A DNA stretch of 64,000 bases from Thermoflexus hugenholtzii (GTDB taxonomy: Bacteria > Chloroflexota > Anaerolineae > Thermoflexales > Thermoflexaceae): assembly GCF_018771565.1 (NCBI RefSeq), contig NZ_CP076326.1, positions 2,604,001 to 2,668,000 of the forward strand, read 5' to 3'. Under the pieces are notes generated by a model that saw only the letters and a list, made by a program, of their open reading frames with translations, searched no databases and was not told the DNA's origin. This document shows, piece by piece, positions 25,514 to 35,073 of this stretch (position 1 is its first letter; the number at the start of each line of letters is the position of its first letter). The position numbers were made by a program, and so were the translations under genes.

Positions 25514-26917
25514 CTATCGACGCCCGATGCCGAAGATCGAGGGCGGCAGCCGGATGCCGGCCTCCTCCAGGCGGTCAATGAAGCGCGGCCGGATCCCCGT
25601 GGGCACCAGCCGGCCGACGATCTTCCCTCCTTCCATCCCGTATTGCTCGAACTTGAAAAGCTCGGTAGTGGTGATCACCTCTCCCTCCAGGCCCTGGACC
25701 TCCGTGAGGGAGACGATCTTGCGGGAGCCGTCCCGCATGCGGGCGGTCTGGACGATCAGGTCGATGGCCATGGCGATCTGCTCCCGGATCGCCCGGTGGG
25801 GGAGATCCGTCCCGGCCATCAGCACCATGTTCTCCAGGCGGGCCAGGGCGTCGCGGGGGCTGTTGGCGTGGATGGTGGTCATGGAGCCCTCGTGGCCGGT
25901 GTTCATGGCCTGGAGCATGTCAAAGGCCTCGCCCCCGCGGCACTCCCCGACGATGATCCGGTCCGGGCGCATCCGCAGGGCGTTGATCACCAGATCCCGC
26001 ATGGTGATCTCGCCCTTCCCCTCGATGTTCGGCGGACGGGTCTCCAGGGTGACCACGTGCTCCTGGCGCAGCTGCAGCTCCGCCGCGTTCTCAATGGTGA
26101 TGATCCGCTCCCCCTCCGGGATGAAGCCGGAGAGGATGTTGAGCAGGGTGGTCTTGCCTGAGCCCGTCCCGCCGGAGACCACGATGTTGATCTTCGCCTG
26201 GACGCAGGCTTTCAGGAACTCCATCACCTCCGGCGTGGCCGAGCCCAGGCGGATCAGATCCTCCACCGTGAGAGGGGTGCGGTAGAACTTCCGGATGGTC
26301 ACCACCGGGCCGATCAGGGAGATCGGCGGGATCACGATGTTGACGCGGGAGCCGTCGGGCAGCCGGGCGTCCACGTAGGGCATGCTCTCGTCCACCCGCC
26401 GGCCCAGGGGGGCGACGATGCGTTCGATGATCCGCATCAGATGTTCGTCGTCCTCGAAGACCACGTTCGTCCGCTCGATCTTCCCGTTGCGCTCGATGTA
26501 GACCTTCTTCGGGCCGTTGACCATGATCTCGGTGATGGTGTCATCCTGGAGCAGAGGCTGCAGGGGGCCGTAGCCCAGGATCTCGGCCACGATTTGCTCG
26601 AACAGCCGCTGGCGCTCTAGGCGGCTCAGGACGATGTGATCCTCCGCCAGGACGGCGTCGAACTTCTCCTCGATCATCGCCCGCAGCTCTTCGGTGCGGG
26701 AGAGATCCAGGGTGGGCTCCAGCTCCGCGAGAAGCTTGTTCTGGATCCGGCTTTTGAGATCCGCGTAGGCGTCCCGGAGGCCGGTGGTGGTGGGCAACGG
26801 CCGGCGGGGGGCGGAAGGCGGCGGAGGCTCCGGGGCCGGCCCCGGGCGCGCCGGCTCGGGGCTCGGCGCGGCTGCAGGAGAGCTCTGATTTCCCTGAATC
26901 CGTCGCAGGAGCGACAT
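25514..26917 (-). CDS. tadA: Pilus assembly ATPase TadA/CpaF
   Basis: 467-residue hexameric secretion ATPase of the type II/IV family. A Pro-rich tail (residues about 10-40) precedes the N-terminal domain with [20 protein letters not shown] and [16 protein letters not shown]. Walker [12 protein letters not shown] starts near residue 249, the Asp box is [14 protein letters not shown], Walker B-type [19 protein letters not shown], and the His box [18 protein letters not shown]. It energises Flp pilus assembly. GGAGGTGAAGG precedes the ATG at 26917. Confidence 0.93.
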   Translation of the reverse strand: MSLLRRIQGNQSSPAAAPSPEPARPGPAPEPPPPSAPRRPLPTTTGLRDAYADLKSRIQNKLLAELEPTLDLSRTEELRAMIEEKFDAVLAEDHIVLSRLERQRLFEQIVAEILGYGPLQPLLQDDTITEIMVNGPKKVYIERNGKIERTNVVFEDDEHLMRIIERIVAPLGRRVDESMPYVDARLPDGSRVNIVIPPISLIGPVVTIRKFYRTPLTVEDLIRLGSATPEVMEFLKACVQAKINIVVSGGTGSGKTTLLNILSGFIPEGERIITIENAAELQLRQEHVVTLETRPPNIEGKGEITMRDLVINALRMRPDRIIVGECRGGEAFDMLQAMNTGHEGSMTTIHANSPRDALARLENMVLMAGTDLPHRAIREQIAMAIDLIVQTARMRDGSRKIVSLTEVQGLEGEVITTTELFKFEQYGMEGGKIVGRLVPTGIRPRFIDRLEEAGIRLPPSIFGIGRR

Positions 26918-26951
26918 CCTTCACCTCCGGAAAGCAAATGGGAACAGCCTC

Positions 26952-28160
26952 CTAACGGCCAGTCCGCCGCCGGACCTCCTCCACCTCGGGAGCGGCGGAG
27001 AGCGCCTCCTCGACCCGCCCGGCCAGCTGGAGGAGGGCCTGGGCGATGGGCCGGGCCCGCTGGGCGACCAGCGGGCTGCCCTTGTTGATCGACTGCAACA
27101 CCGTCGTCTCATCCCAGGGAATCTGGGCAACCACCGGGTGCTTGAGGGCCTGCTCCACCATCTCCGCCGTGATCCCGAAGCGCCGGTCGGCCTTGTTGAG
27201 GACCATCAGGGTCTTCTGGGGCGGGTACTCCAGCTGGGCCGCCACATCGAAGAACAGACGGGCGTTCTTGATGGTGGGCACGTCCGGCGTCACCACCAGC
27301 ACGATCCGATCGGCCTCATCGAGGATCTGCAGCGTGAGATCCGAGGGCTGGGTCGTTGTGTCGATGACCAGGATGTCGAAGAGACCGCGGGCCAACCCCA
27401 GGATGCGCTTCATCGCCTCCGCGGTCACATACTCCGCCAGCTCCGGGCGGGGCGGGGCCAGCAGCACCTTCAACCCCGAGGCGTGGGAGAGCATCGTCAA
27501 GGTCAACGCCTCCGGATCCACCTCATCCATCTGGGCCAGATCCGCCAGATGGCGAGGCCCCTGCAGGTTCAAGAACACCCCCACATCCCCGAACGGCAGG
27601 GAAGCGTCGATGAGGGCCACCTTGCGATCCGGCTTCTGGAGGGCAACCGCCAGGTTCACCGCGATCATCGTGGTCCCCACGCCCCCCTTCGGGCTGTAGA
27701 CGGCCACCACCTTCCCCCGCGCGCCGCCCGGCCCGGCCGCGACCCCCAGCGGGCCTGCGGGCGGCAGCACCGCCGGAGGCCGCCGGGTCCGGACCACCCG
27801 ACGGACCGTGGCCACCAGCTCGTCCGCCGAGAAGGGCTTAGGGAGGAAGTCCCGGGCTCCGGCCAGCATCGCCCGCCGCAGGTAGTCCGCGTCGCTCTGC
27901 ACAGACATCATGACCACCTGCGTGAGGGGAGCGACCTCCATGATTCGCTCCACCGCGGCGATGCCGCTCATCCCGGGCAGGTTGATGTCCAGCAGAACCA
28001 CGTCCGGCTGCAGATCCCGCGCCAGCCGGATCCCTTCCTCCGCGGTGGCTGCGCTCCCCACCACCTCGATGTCCGGCTCGAACATGAGGAGCTTCTTCAG
28101 GTTCTCCCGCGTCTCGGGGACATCATCCACAATCAGCACGCGAATCCGCGCGTCCGCCAT
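26952..28160 (-). CDS. cpaE: CpaE/TadZ-like receiver plus MinD-type ATPase
   Basis: 402 residues. The N-terminal response-regulator receiver (residues 5-125) keeps the phosphoacceptor D58 in VVLLDINLPGM, acidic D12/D13 and K108-type lysine in FLPKPFS. After a proline linker, a deviant Walker A YSPKGGVGTTM (about 152) begins a ParA/MinD ATPase with IDASLPFGDVG and FDILVIDTTTQPSD. CpaE/TadZ proteins localise the Flp pilus machinery at the cell pole. The retained phosphoacceptor suggests a phosphorylation input, unlike the degenerate receivers of several TadZ proteins. GAGGAGATCCG precedes the ATG. Confidence 0.9.
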   Translation of the reverse strand: MADARIRVLIVDDVPETRENLKKLLMFEPDIEVVGSAATAEEGIRLARDLQPDVVLLDINLPGMSGIAAVERIMEVAPLTQVVMMSVQSDADYLRRAMLAGARDFLPKPFSADELVATVRRVVRTRRPPAVLPPAGPLGVAAGPGGARGKVVAVYSPKGGVGTTMIAVNLAVALQKPDRKVALIDASLPFGDVGVFLNLQGPRHLADLAQMDEVDPEALTLTMLSHASGLKVLLAPPRPELAEYVTAEAMKRILGLARGLFDILVIDTTTQPSDLTLQILDEADRIVLVVTPDVPTIKNARLFFDVAAQLEYPPQKTLMVLNKADRRFGITAEMVEQALKHPVVAQIPWDETTVLQSINKGSPLVAQRARPIAQALLQLAGRVEEALSAAPEVEEVRRRTGR

Positions 28161-28201
28161 CGGATCTCCTCAATCAATATAGACTCCCGTCCCCCCGCCG
28201 C

Positions 28202-29209
28202 TCACCGGCACGGCTCCCGGGCGAACGCATCCGGACAACCCGGGATCGTATCCAGGGCAAGGCCGAAGCGCCCGGGCGGCGGGAGAGTGATCCCGATCCG
28301 CTGGAGCAGCCATCCCAGGGTCACCGGGTCCGTCCGCACCAGCTGGTTATCCGTCGGGTTGCGCAAGGCCAGGTCCACCACCGCCCCGGATTCCCGCAGC
28401 CACTGCAGGATCAACGCCTCCTGCGGATCGACCAGCAACGTGATATATCGCTGGCGCGGCATCGGAGTGGGCGTGGGCGCGGGACCCGGCGTCGGCGTCG
28501 GCCCGGGCGGGGGCGGAGGCTGCGGAGGCTCAAAGGGTCCGATGGAAAGGATCTCCACGTTCTGAAGGACCAGCTGGCTGACCCGTAATTCCACCTGCTG
28601 CTCCGGCTTCACCACGGCCGCCTGCGCCGCGGCGCCGGGCTCCACCCCGAGGGCCCGCAACCGATTGAACAGATCTTCGTCCAGGATCTGCGGGCGGAAC
28701 TCCCCATCGGCGGTCGCCTTGACTGGAACCAGACGGAACGTCACCAGCACGTCCACCCGATCCCCAGGCGCCAGGTTGAAGGCGACGGCCCCCGCCTCGT
28801 CGGCCGGGATGGGGAAGGCCACTTTCCCGGGCGGCACGAAGAGACTGGCCTCCGATCCCCGCCGCGCCGCCTCCGCGGGCCGCACCGTCAGGTCCTCCGG
28901 CACGATGGGCTTCTGCCGGGGGATGTCCACCCGGGCGACCTTCCCGATCACCTCCTTCGGATCCGCGAAAGCCCCCTCCGGCAGGACCTCAACCGGCCAT
29001 CCCCGCAGGGTGACATCCGACTCCGTGATCACCGCCCCGCGCGGGATGCTCTGGGCCGCGATGACGATGGGCTTCAGCGAAGGGGGTGTGGGCGTTGGCG
29101 TCGGGGCCGGGCCCGCGGCGAAGCGGGGCACGAGCAGCAGCGCGGCCCCCATCAGGACCAGGATCAGCAGGATGAGCAGCAACAACGTTCGATTTCTGCG
29201 CCGGCGCAT
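28202..29209 (-). CDS. cpaB: Flp pilus assembly protein CpaB
   Basis: 335 residues. An N-terminal membrane segment (TLLLLILLILVLMGAALLLV) and a TP-rich spacer are followed by an SAF domain: PIVIAAQSIPRGAVITESDV, VIGKVARVDIPRQKPIVPED and a core FPIPADEAGAVAFNLAPGDR, VDVLVTFRLV. A second TP-rich segment lies near residues 235-250. CpaB is a periplasm/cell-wall-side component; in diderms it works with the secretin, which is absent here. GGAGGCAGAGGG precedes the ATG. Confidence 0.85.
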   Translation of the reverse strand: MRRRRNRTLLLLILLILVLMGAALLLVPRFAAGPAPTPTPTPPSLKPIVIAAQSIPRGAVITESDVTLRGWPVEVLPEGAFADPKEVIGKVARVDIPRQKPIVPEDLTVRPAEAARRGSEASLFVPPGKVAFPIPADEAGAVAFNLAPGDRVDVLVTFRLVPVKATADGEFRPQILDEDLFNRLRALGVEPGAAAQAAVVKPEQQVELRVSQLVLQNVEILSIGPFEPPQPPPPPGPTPTPGPAPTPTPMPRQRYITLLVDPQEALILQWLRESGAVVDLALRNPTDNQLVRTDPVTLGWLLQRIGITLPPPGRFGLALDTIPGCPDAFAREPCR

Positions 29210-29365
29210 CCCTCTGCCTCCGGTTCAGGATCCTACCACCCTCCACAGCACACCGCCTCCTCCGGATCGCAACCCGCCCTCATCGAGCCTCTGCACAACC
29301 CGGCACCCCACTACTCCCCGATTCGGGAGCGGGTGGGGCCGTCAAAAGCCACCCGGTTACTGAAT

Positions 29366-29398
29366 ATTATAGGCCCTTTCCAATTTTCCGTATAGGCC
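29366..29398 (-). promoter_or_regulatory. Possible cpaB promoter with two direct repeats
   Basis: The minus strand reads TATAAT at 29371-29366 inside the second of two identical octamers. On the plus strand TATAGGCC occurs at 29368-29375 and 29391-29398, 23 bases apart. The -35 position has no good match. A 150-base leader follows to cpaB; it contains a hairpin of CCCCAC..CTCCC/GGGAG..GTGGGG type at about 29307-29339. The 29210-29425 stretch otherwise shows nothing. Confidence 0.4.
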
Positions 29399-29425
29399 TT
29401 TTGTCCCCCGGTTGCGCCCTCGCAC

Positions 29426-29968
29426 CTACTGCCGCCCCCGGGATCGCCGGCGGCGCCACGCCAGCAAAGCCGCCAGCAAGGCCAGGCCGCCCCCTGCCAC
29501 CGGCCCCCAGAGCGCTCCGCCGGTCCGCGGCAACCGAGCGGCATCCAAACCGGGTGTGGCCACGCCGCGGCTCCCCGTATCGGATCCCCCCGATGGACCC
29601 GGGGGCGGAGGCGGGGGGGCTGGGACTGCCGTAGCGGTGGGCATGGGAGAAACCGTCGGCGAGGGAATAGGGGTTACCGTGGGAGGGGGCTGCGTAGGAG
29701 GCACGGGCGTGGACGTCGGCGTGAACGTGGGGGAGGGCGAAGGCGTCGGCGTGGGCGAAGGAACCGGCGTCTCCGTCGGGGTCGCCACCGGGGTGGGCGT
29801 CCACGTCGGGAACGGGGTGGGCGTCGGGCCCGGGGTGGGGAACTGGGCGCTGGCCCGATCGCCCCACCCCAGGGCGAGACCCACCCCCAACGCCAGGCTC
29901 AGCCCGGCTCGCAACCCGCCGCGCGCCCACCTATGCATTCTTTGAACGCGAGCGCCTTCCCACGCCAT
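29426..29968 (-). CDS. LPXTG-anchored Pro/Thr-rich surface protein
   Basis: 180 residues from ATG 29968 (GGAGGGAGAAGG upstream). A basic region and hydrophobic segment (GLSLALGVGLALGWGDRASA) form a signal peptide. A Pro/Thr/Ser linker of about 90 residues (TPTPFPTWTPTP and similar) follows, then the sorting signal LPRTGG, a hydrophobic stretch (ALWGPVAGGGLALLAALLAW) and a terminal RRRRSRGRQ. This is a complete class A-like sortase signal. No sortase is in the window. It stands between the adhesin-like kelch protein and cpaB, so it may be pilus- or surface-linked. There is no globular domain, so it looks like a stalk. Confidence 0.78.
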   Translation of the reverse strand: MAWEGARVQRMHRWARGGLRAGLSLALGVGLALGWGDRASAQFPTPGPTPTPFPTWTPTPVATPTETPVPSPTPTPSPSPTFTPTSTPVPPTQPPPTVTPIPSPTVSPMPTATAVPAPPPPPPGPSGGSDTGSRGVATPGLDAARLPRTGGALWGPVAGGGLALLAALLAWRRRRSRGRQ

Positions 29969-30091
29969 GGACCTTCTCCCTCCGGATGCGATCCCGCCAG
30001 CCTCCGGCTGAGGGGATCTTACCATCGAACCGACTACGCTGGGAAGCCCTGGTCCGGAACCGCCAGGCAGCCGATGGATTCACGGATCGGC

Positions 30092-33000
30092 TCACGGACC
30101 TCGCAGGATCAGAGGGAGGAACACCCGATATCCGCCCACCATCACCGGCGCGGTGACGTTGTTGTCCTCCCGCGTCTCCATCACACATCCCCGGCCGGGG
30201 AAGCCAAAGCCGAGCGCATAAGCATCTACCATGGCGCGGATCGAGGCGGCCCTCGTGAGCGGCAGCGTGAAGACCTGGGAGGCCGCGGCGCCCGGGGGCA
30301 GCCGATGCGCTCCCAGAGAGAGATAGTCCGCGTAAACGGCGTCGTTCACCCAGAACCCCACCAGCACCCAGTGGGGCGCGCACAACGGGTTCACGCTGGA
30401 CAGCGGGCGGGCGGTTCCCGGACCGACATTGGTGACGACCACGGTGAGGGTGACCGTGCTCCCATCGAAAACGACGGAACCCGGCAGGATGGCGGCCACC
30501 AGGTCGGGCCCGGCCAGGGCGGTGACGTCGGAGGCCTCGAAGCGGTCCGCCAGGGGCACTCCCGTTGCCCCGAAGGCTCGGGCGGTGACCGTGTTGGTGA
30601 AGGCGACCACGTCCGAGAGGTTGGCGGAGACGCTGATCTGAGCGCTCCGGACGAAGGAGATCGTCGCCCGGGGTCCCAGGGCGGGGAGCGTGATCACCAT
30701 CTGCCCGGCCTCCACCGGCGGATCCACAAAAGTGATCCACGGCCATCCGGTCAGCGTGTCGGTGATCCGAAGATCCGTCACCGTCACCCAGCCGGTGTTG
30801 GTGAGGGTAATGGTGTAGCGGAGGATCTCCTCGATGTCCGCTTGGCTTCGATCGTCGGTCTTGACGATCTGGAGGGCATACGGCTGGCGCACCACGTGGG
30901 TGACAGCCCCCAGCGGGAGGGACGAGGCGCCGGAGAGGGCCGCCGTGGCGGTGAGCCAGGCCCCGTCCTCGATCCACATCGGGTCCGTGATCCGGACCGT
31001 CCATGTCAGGGCGGCTGTTTCCCCCGCGCCCAGGCCGGGCAGGTCCCAGCGAAAGACCGGCCAGGATCCCGTGAACACCGACCCCGCGGTGACCTGAAGG
31101 CTGTTCGGAAGCGGAACGACGGCGAGGGGGAGCTGCCCGGTGATCTGCACCGCCCCCAGCGGAGCGGACGCGGGGTTGGTCACCCGCAGCGTGTAGGTGA
31201 GCAGATCTCCCGGGAAGACCACGCTCCCGGCGGGCGGGAGGGCGGTGAGGGTGCCGGTCAACGCCGTCACCGGATGGACGACAACGTTGCCGGCGAGCAG
31301 CCCGAACTCATCGGTCTGCAAAACGGCCTGGTTCTGGATCTGGCCGCCCCCCGCGGTCACGGTGACCGCGAAAGTGAACGTCAGGACGCTCCCGGGGGCG
31401 AGGGCCGACATTTCCCCCACCCACCCGCCGGCGGAGACTGTCCATGAGAGCCCTGCGGAGGCGGAGGCCGACCCGGCCACGTAGGCGGTCCCCGCGGGGA
31501 ACTCATCCGTCAGCCGGAGGTTGTGGAGGGTGGCCCCGCTGTCGTTGGTCAGGATCACCGTGTAAGTGATCCGATCCCCGGGTCGCACCGCGCTGCCCTC
31601 TGGCGGGATCGCCTGCTTGACCCAGGCAGGCGGCTTGTCCGGGACCTCGTAGCGCAGATCGGCGCGGAGCAGGAAGGGCGCGGTGAGAGGGTTCGTGGTG
31701 CTGAGGGCCACCTCATACTGAAGGGACTGGACATAGAAATTGAGGGGGATGGAAAGGGTGACCTCTCCTGTCCCGGTGAGCGGCGTCCACGGGCTCCAGT
31801 CGCTCCACGGAAAGCCGTCCTGGGCCTGGGATCGGATGCGGACCGCGGCGTCGGTTCCGGGCGGGCGCAGGAACTGAAGGTCCAGGGTCAGCAGCAGCCG
31901 CCGCCGGTCCAGATGGAAAGGCGGGGCGAGGTAGCGCCCGCTGGAGAGGAAGAGCCCTGCCCCCTCTGCGCTCAGGCGGCCGGCGTTGATGTGGGTCAGG
32001 GGGATGCTGTCGGTGCCCTGCAGGCCGCGCCCTCCGATCACATACACCCATCCGTCCGGCAGCACCACCATGGCGTGGGCGCTGCGGGGTGGGGTGATCA
32101 GGCTGGTGGCCGTCCAGGTGATCACTGCCCCGCTGTCCGCCAGGGCTCCCGCCCGCACGTCGCGGCTGACATCGCTGAGGTTGCTTTGCAATCCCCCGCT
32201 GGTGAGCAGCAGGCCGTTGTAGCCGATGGCCGCCAGCTCCACCAGGTTGTTGTCCAGGGGCTCGGTGCGGGTGAAGGGCCCCAGCAGCGTCCCATCCCCC
32301 AGGGGCGCGAACCAGACCTCATAGAGGGGCGGGCTTTCCACGTTGTTTGTTCCCGTCATCCCCCCGATCACGTAGAGATAGCCCTGCTCGGCCACCGCGG
32401 CGTGCCGCCACAGGGGATAGGGCAGGGTCCATGTGAGGCGGGTCCAGCCGGTGATGGCGCCGGTGGTCGGATCCGGCCGGGCCACGTAGATGGTGTCGGT
32501 CACCTGGAGGTTCTCATCGATCCCGCCCAGGACGTAGATCCATCCCGCCCACGCCACCGTCGCCATGCTCTCCAGCCCGACGGGCAGGGAGACCGCCTCC
32601 GTGAACGGGGAGAGGGAGCCATCCGGGTTCACCCGGGCGTAGGCCACCTGACGCTGGGCCACTCCGAAGTCCGGGTTCGGCGCTCGCCTGCCGCCGATGA
32701 CATACAGGAAAGAACCGACCTGCGCCGCTCCCCCATAGGCGGTGCCCTGAGGGAAGATCCCGGTGAGGTTGGTCGTGACGGTGACCCATGGCGTGAGGTT
32801 GTGATCGCCCAGGACCGTGGCGGATTGCACGATGGAGCGCGTCAGGGCGCTGCCCACGGTGGCATCGTGGAGCCCGCCGATCACATAGATGCGCCCGTTC
32901 GTGTAGACCGCGGCGTGGCCCCATCGGGGGACCAGGCCCGCTGTCACCACCGTGGTGATCCACTCCCCGCTCAAGCCGGCCCGAAGCAGCGAGACCGCGC

Positions 33001-33187
33001 CGTCCCCCATGCCGGCCAGCCCGGTGCGGAGGAACTCCCCGGCGCTGAAATCCGCCAGCGTGGTCTGGGAAAGGACCTGGACGCCGGCCTCGGCCCGACG
33101 GCTCAAGAGGAGCAGCAGGGCGAGGAACCCGGCGCCCGCGATGAGAAGCGTTGCCCCAACTCGATGCCAACCTTTGTGCGTCCGCAT
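30092..33187 (-). CDS. Large surface protein with kelch propeller, DUF11 repeats and CARDB domain
   Basis: 1031 residues. A signal or membrane segment (VGATLLIAGAGFLALLLLL) precedes five or more kelch-type blades (about 70-330; RIYVIGGL, FLYVIGGR, WIYVLGGI, YLYVIGGM, WVYVIGGR). A beta-rich domain follows, then three DUF11-type repeats with PPEGSAVRPGDRITYTVILT, DLLTYTLRVTNP and EILRYTITLTNTG. A C-terminal CARDB domain (DLVAAILPGSVVF to [10 protein letters not shown]) ends [12 protein letters not shown]. This is probably an extracellular adhesin or matrix protein. It lies downstream of the TadG-like gene in the tad locus, after an intercistronic hairpin. Binding target unknown. Confidence 0.82.
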   Translation of the reverse strand: MRTHKGWHRVGATLLIAGAGFLALLLLLSRRAEAGVQVLSQTTLADFSAGEFLRTGLAGMGDGAVSLLRAGLSGEWITTVVTAGLVPRWGHAAVYTNGRIYVIGGLHDATVGSALTRSIVQSATVLGDHNLTPWVTVTTNLTGIFPQGTAYGGAAQVGSFLYVIGGRRAPNPDFGVAQRQVAYARVNPDGSLSPFTEAVSLPVGLESMATVAWAGWIYVLGGIDENLQVTDTIYVARPDPTTGAITGWTRLTWTLPYPLWRHAAVAEQGYLYVIGGMTGTNNVESPPLYEVWFAPLGDGTLLGPFTRTEPLDNNLVELAAIGYNGLLLTSGGLQSNLSDVSRDVRAGALADSGAVITWTATSLITPPRSAHAMVVLPDGWVYVIGGRGLQGTDSIPLTHINAGRLSAEGAGLFLSSGRYLAPPFHLDRRRLLLTLDLQFLRPPGTDAAVRIRSQAQDGFPWSDWSPWTPLTGTGEVTLSIPLNFYVQSLQYEVALSTTNPLTAPFLLRADLRYEVPDKPPAWVKQAIPPEGSAVRPGDRITYTVILTNDSGATLHNLRLTDEFPAGTAYVAGSASASAGLSWTVSAGGWVGEMSALAPGSVLTFTFAVTVTAGGGQIQNQAVLQTDEFGLLAGNVVVHPVTALTGTLTALPPAGSVVFPGDLLTYTLRVTNPASAPLGAVQITGQLPLAVVPLPNSLQVTAGSVFTGSWPVFRWDLPGLGAGETAALTWTVRITDPMWIEDGAWLTATAALSGASSLPLGAVTHVVRQPYALQIVKTDDRSQADIEEILRYTITLTNTGWVTVTDLRITDTLTGWPWITFVDPPVEAGQMVITLPALGPRATISFVRSAQISVSANLSDVVAFTNTVTARAFGATGVPLADRFEASDVTALAGPDLVAAILPGSVVFDGSTVTLTVVVTNVGPGTARPLSSVNPLCAPHWVLVGFWVNDAVYADYLSLGAHRLPPGAAASQVFTLPLTRAASIRAMVDAYALGFGFPGRGCVMETREDNNVTAPVMVGGYRVFLPLILRGP

Positions 33188-33223
33188 TTCCGGATCCCGA
33201 GCGCTGAGAGTGGGAAGATGAGG

Positions 33224-33259
33224 GTCCCGGGAGGCCCGTTAACGGGAGCCTCCCGGGAC
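33224..33259 (-). terminator. Intercistronic hairpin after the TadG-like gene
   Basis: GTCCCGGGAGGC (33224-33235) and GCCTCCCGGGAC (33248-33259) are perfect complements. The inner CCGTTAACGG is itself palindromic. It lies between the stop at 33270 and the next minus-strand start at 33187. No T-run is present, so attenuation or mRNA stabilisation is as likely as termination. Confidence 0.5.
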
Positions 33260-33269
33260 GGGGATCGGC

Positions 33270-34568
33270 TCACTTGAACAGGAAGAGCTGGGGAGGCGAG
33301 GTCGGGCAGGCGTTATCGTTATAGGTCAGCTGGAAGTTGGCGCCGGAGACGTCGACCTCGTAGCCGAAGATGGCGCCGTTCCCGGTGAACCCCCGGCTGC
33401 CCGAGAGGTTGACCAGGCCGTTCGGAGCGTAGATCAGGCCCTCCCAGGAGATTCGAGCATACGAGAGCTGGATCGCCCCGTTGTTGGTGTCGTTGGACGT
33501 CGAGAAGAACAGGAGCTGCCCCTTGCCGTCCGGCTCCCGGTAGAACCCCTTGAAGTAAGCGTCATCGTTGTTCGAGCTGGTGGACTTGATCTCGCCGTTG
33601 GTCACAATCGTCAGCGTGACGGTTCCCCCGCCCTGGATGGTGACGTCGCCGTTGACCACGTAGAGCCCGTCGCAGAGCTTATAGGAGCCGCCGCCGTTGT
33701 TCCCGGGGGAAGGGCAGAGGCCGCTGGATTTCAGGGTGATCGGGCCGCTGAAGTAATAGCGCCGGCTCGCATCCACCTGGTTCCACTTGGAGCCGCCGGG
33801 GAGGAAGTCTTCGTATCGATAGAACTGGGGCATCGGGATGTAGCCGCCCTGCTGGGCGGTCTGGCAGGTTCCGTTCCCTTTCTTCTCTGTCACATAGTCG
33901 CAGACGCCGTTGATATACATCTGCTGGCTGATGTTGATGTCGGCGTTGGAGTGGATGTTGCCGTTGACGACCCCGGCCTGGCCGCCGCCGGTGGCCTTGA
34001 GGACGTTAGGCGCACAGTTGCCGGTGCACCCGCCGAAGATGGCCCAGCCGTTGCAGGAGATCGGCGGCTGGTAGACCGCCACCGCCTCCGCGCTCACGCG
34101 CAGGTTCGCCTGACCGATGATCTGGGCGATGAAGGCGGAGAAGGGGTTCCAGACCACCACGCGGACGCCCTTCACGTCCTTCGTCCCGATCTTGGCCGGG
34201 ACGAAGCCGCCGCCGACCGGACCGAGGACGTTCCCGTCGGCGTCGGTGTAGAAGACCTGGATGTTGGCGTTATACGCGTTCCCGGGCTGGCCATCCGTAT
34301 CCGGCAGGCCGTGGGCCTCCACGGCGCTGTTCACCGCCCGCAACAGCGCTGCCTCCGGGCAGCCGTAGCCCTGGGGGTTGCCGCACCAGGGCTTGGGGTT
34401 CCAGAGGAAACGCGCCCCGGTCAGGGCCCCGGCGTCGGCCCCGTTCTGGGCCCGCCGGCGCTGGCCGTAGGCGTTGCTGCCATCCAGGGCCAGGGCCGTG
34501 AGGGCCAGAAGGCCCACAAAGGCCAGCGCGATCAACACCAGCGCTTGTCCTCGGTTTCGTCCGTGCAT
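33270..34568 (-). CDS. TadG-like pilus/secretion-associated protein
   Basis: 432 residues. The N-terminus GQALVLIALAFVGLLALTAL is the TadE/TadG-type single membrane anchor, followed by DGSNAYGQRRRAQNGADAGA, as in TadG proteins. The extracellular part has no von Willebrand motif. It carries several Cys (for example CNGWAIFGGCTGNC) and a repetitive beta-region with GNIHSNADINISQQMYING and VVNGDVTIQGGGTVTLTI, suggestive of a right-handed beta-helix-like fold. GGGAGGTGGAAAG precedes the ATG. It is probably surface-exposed, with function in the pilus locus inferred. Confidence 0.75.
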   Translation of the reverse strand: MHGRNRGQALVLIALAFVGLLALTALALDGSNAYGQRRRAQNGADAGALTGARFLWNPKPWCGNPQGYGCPEAALLRAVNSAVEAHGLPDTDGQPGNAYNANIQVFYTDADGNVLGPVGGGFVPAKIGTKDVKGVRVVVWNPFSAFIAQIIGQANLRVSAEAVAVYQPPISCNGWAIFGGCTGNCAPNVLKATGGGQAGVVNGNIHSNADINISQQMYINGVCDYVTEKKGNGTCQTAQQGGYIPMPQFYRYEDFLPGGSKWNQVDASRRYYFSGPITLKSSGLCPSPGNNGGGSYKLCDGLYVVNGDVTIQGGGTVTLTIVTNGEIKSTSSNNDDAYFKGFYREPDGKGQLLFFSTSNDTNNGAIQLSYARISWEGLIYAPNGLVNLSGSRGFTGNGAIFGYEVDVSGANFQLTYNDNACPTSPPQLFLFK

Positions 34569-34595
34569 CTTTCCACCTCCCCCGGACGCCCCGGT

Positions 34596-35063
34596 CTATG
34601 GGCATCCGCTTGAGCCGTTGTTGAGGGCGCGCTGCACCGCGTAAGCCTGCAGCGCCACCTCCGGGCCGAACATCGCCTGCATCACCGGCGTGATCATCGT
34701 GAACGAATACCGCGTGGAGACCGTGATCGGCGTGCCGAAGCAGATCTGCCCCGGATCGTTCGGCGTGATCACGATCGTCACCCGATAGGGATCCAGAGGG
34801 GTCCCGGGCGTGGAGCGGATGGCGATGAAGGTGCGATCGTAGGCGTTGTTGGGCGTCTGACAATCCGGGCCGTTCGCCGCGCTGATGCAGCGGGGGTTCA
34901 TCGCCGCATACAGCGCCCCCTCCCCGGCGGCGTCCTGGATGGCCACCCAGGCCATATACATCCGCCCCAGATCCAGCACCCCGGTGAGCAGGATCAGCAA
35001 GACGGTGGCCGCCAGGGCGAACTCCACCAGGCTCTGACCACGTCCTCGTCCCATGATCCCCAT
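34596..35063 (-). CDS. TadE-family pseudopilin-like protein
   Basis: 155 residues. The N-terminus GRGQSLVEFALAATVLLILL is the TadE motif: a G-Q-S-x-V-E-F-A helix with the Glu typical of pilin-like proteins, followed by GVLDLGRMYMAWVAIQDAAG. The C-terminal 110 residues form a small extracellular domain with two Cys pairs. TadE proteins are minor pseudopilins processed with Flp. The ATG at 35063 follows GAGGGAG. The next gene upstream, also TadE-like, lies ten bases away. Confidence 0.85.
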   Translation of the reverse strand: MGIMGRGRGQSLVEFALAATVLLILLTGVLDLGRMYMAWVAIQDAAGEGALYAAMNPRCISAANGPDCQTPNNAYDRTFIAIRSTPGTPLDPYRVTIVITPNDPGQICFGTPITVSTRYSFTMITPVMQAMFGPEVALQAYAVQRALNNGSSGCP

Positions 35064-35073
35064 CGGGCTCCCT

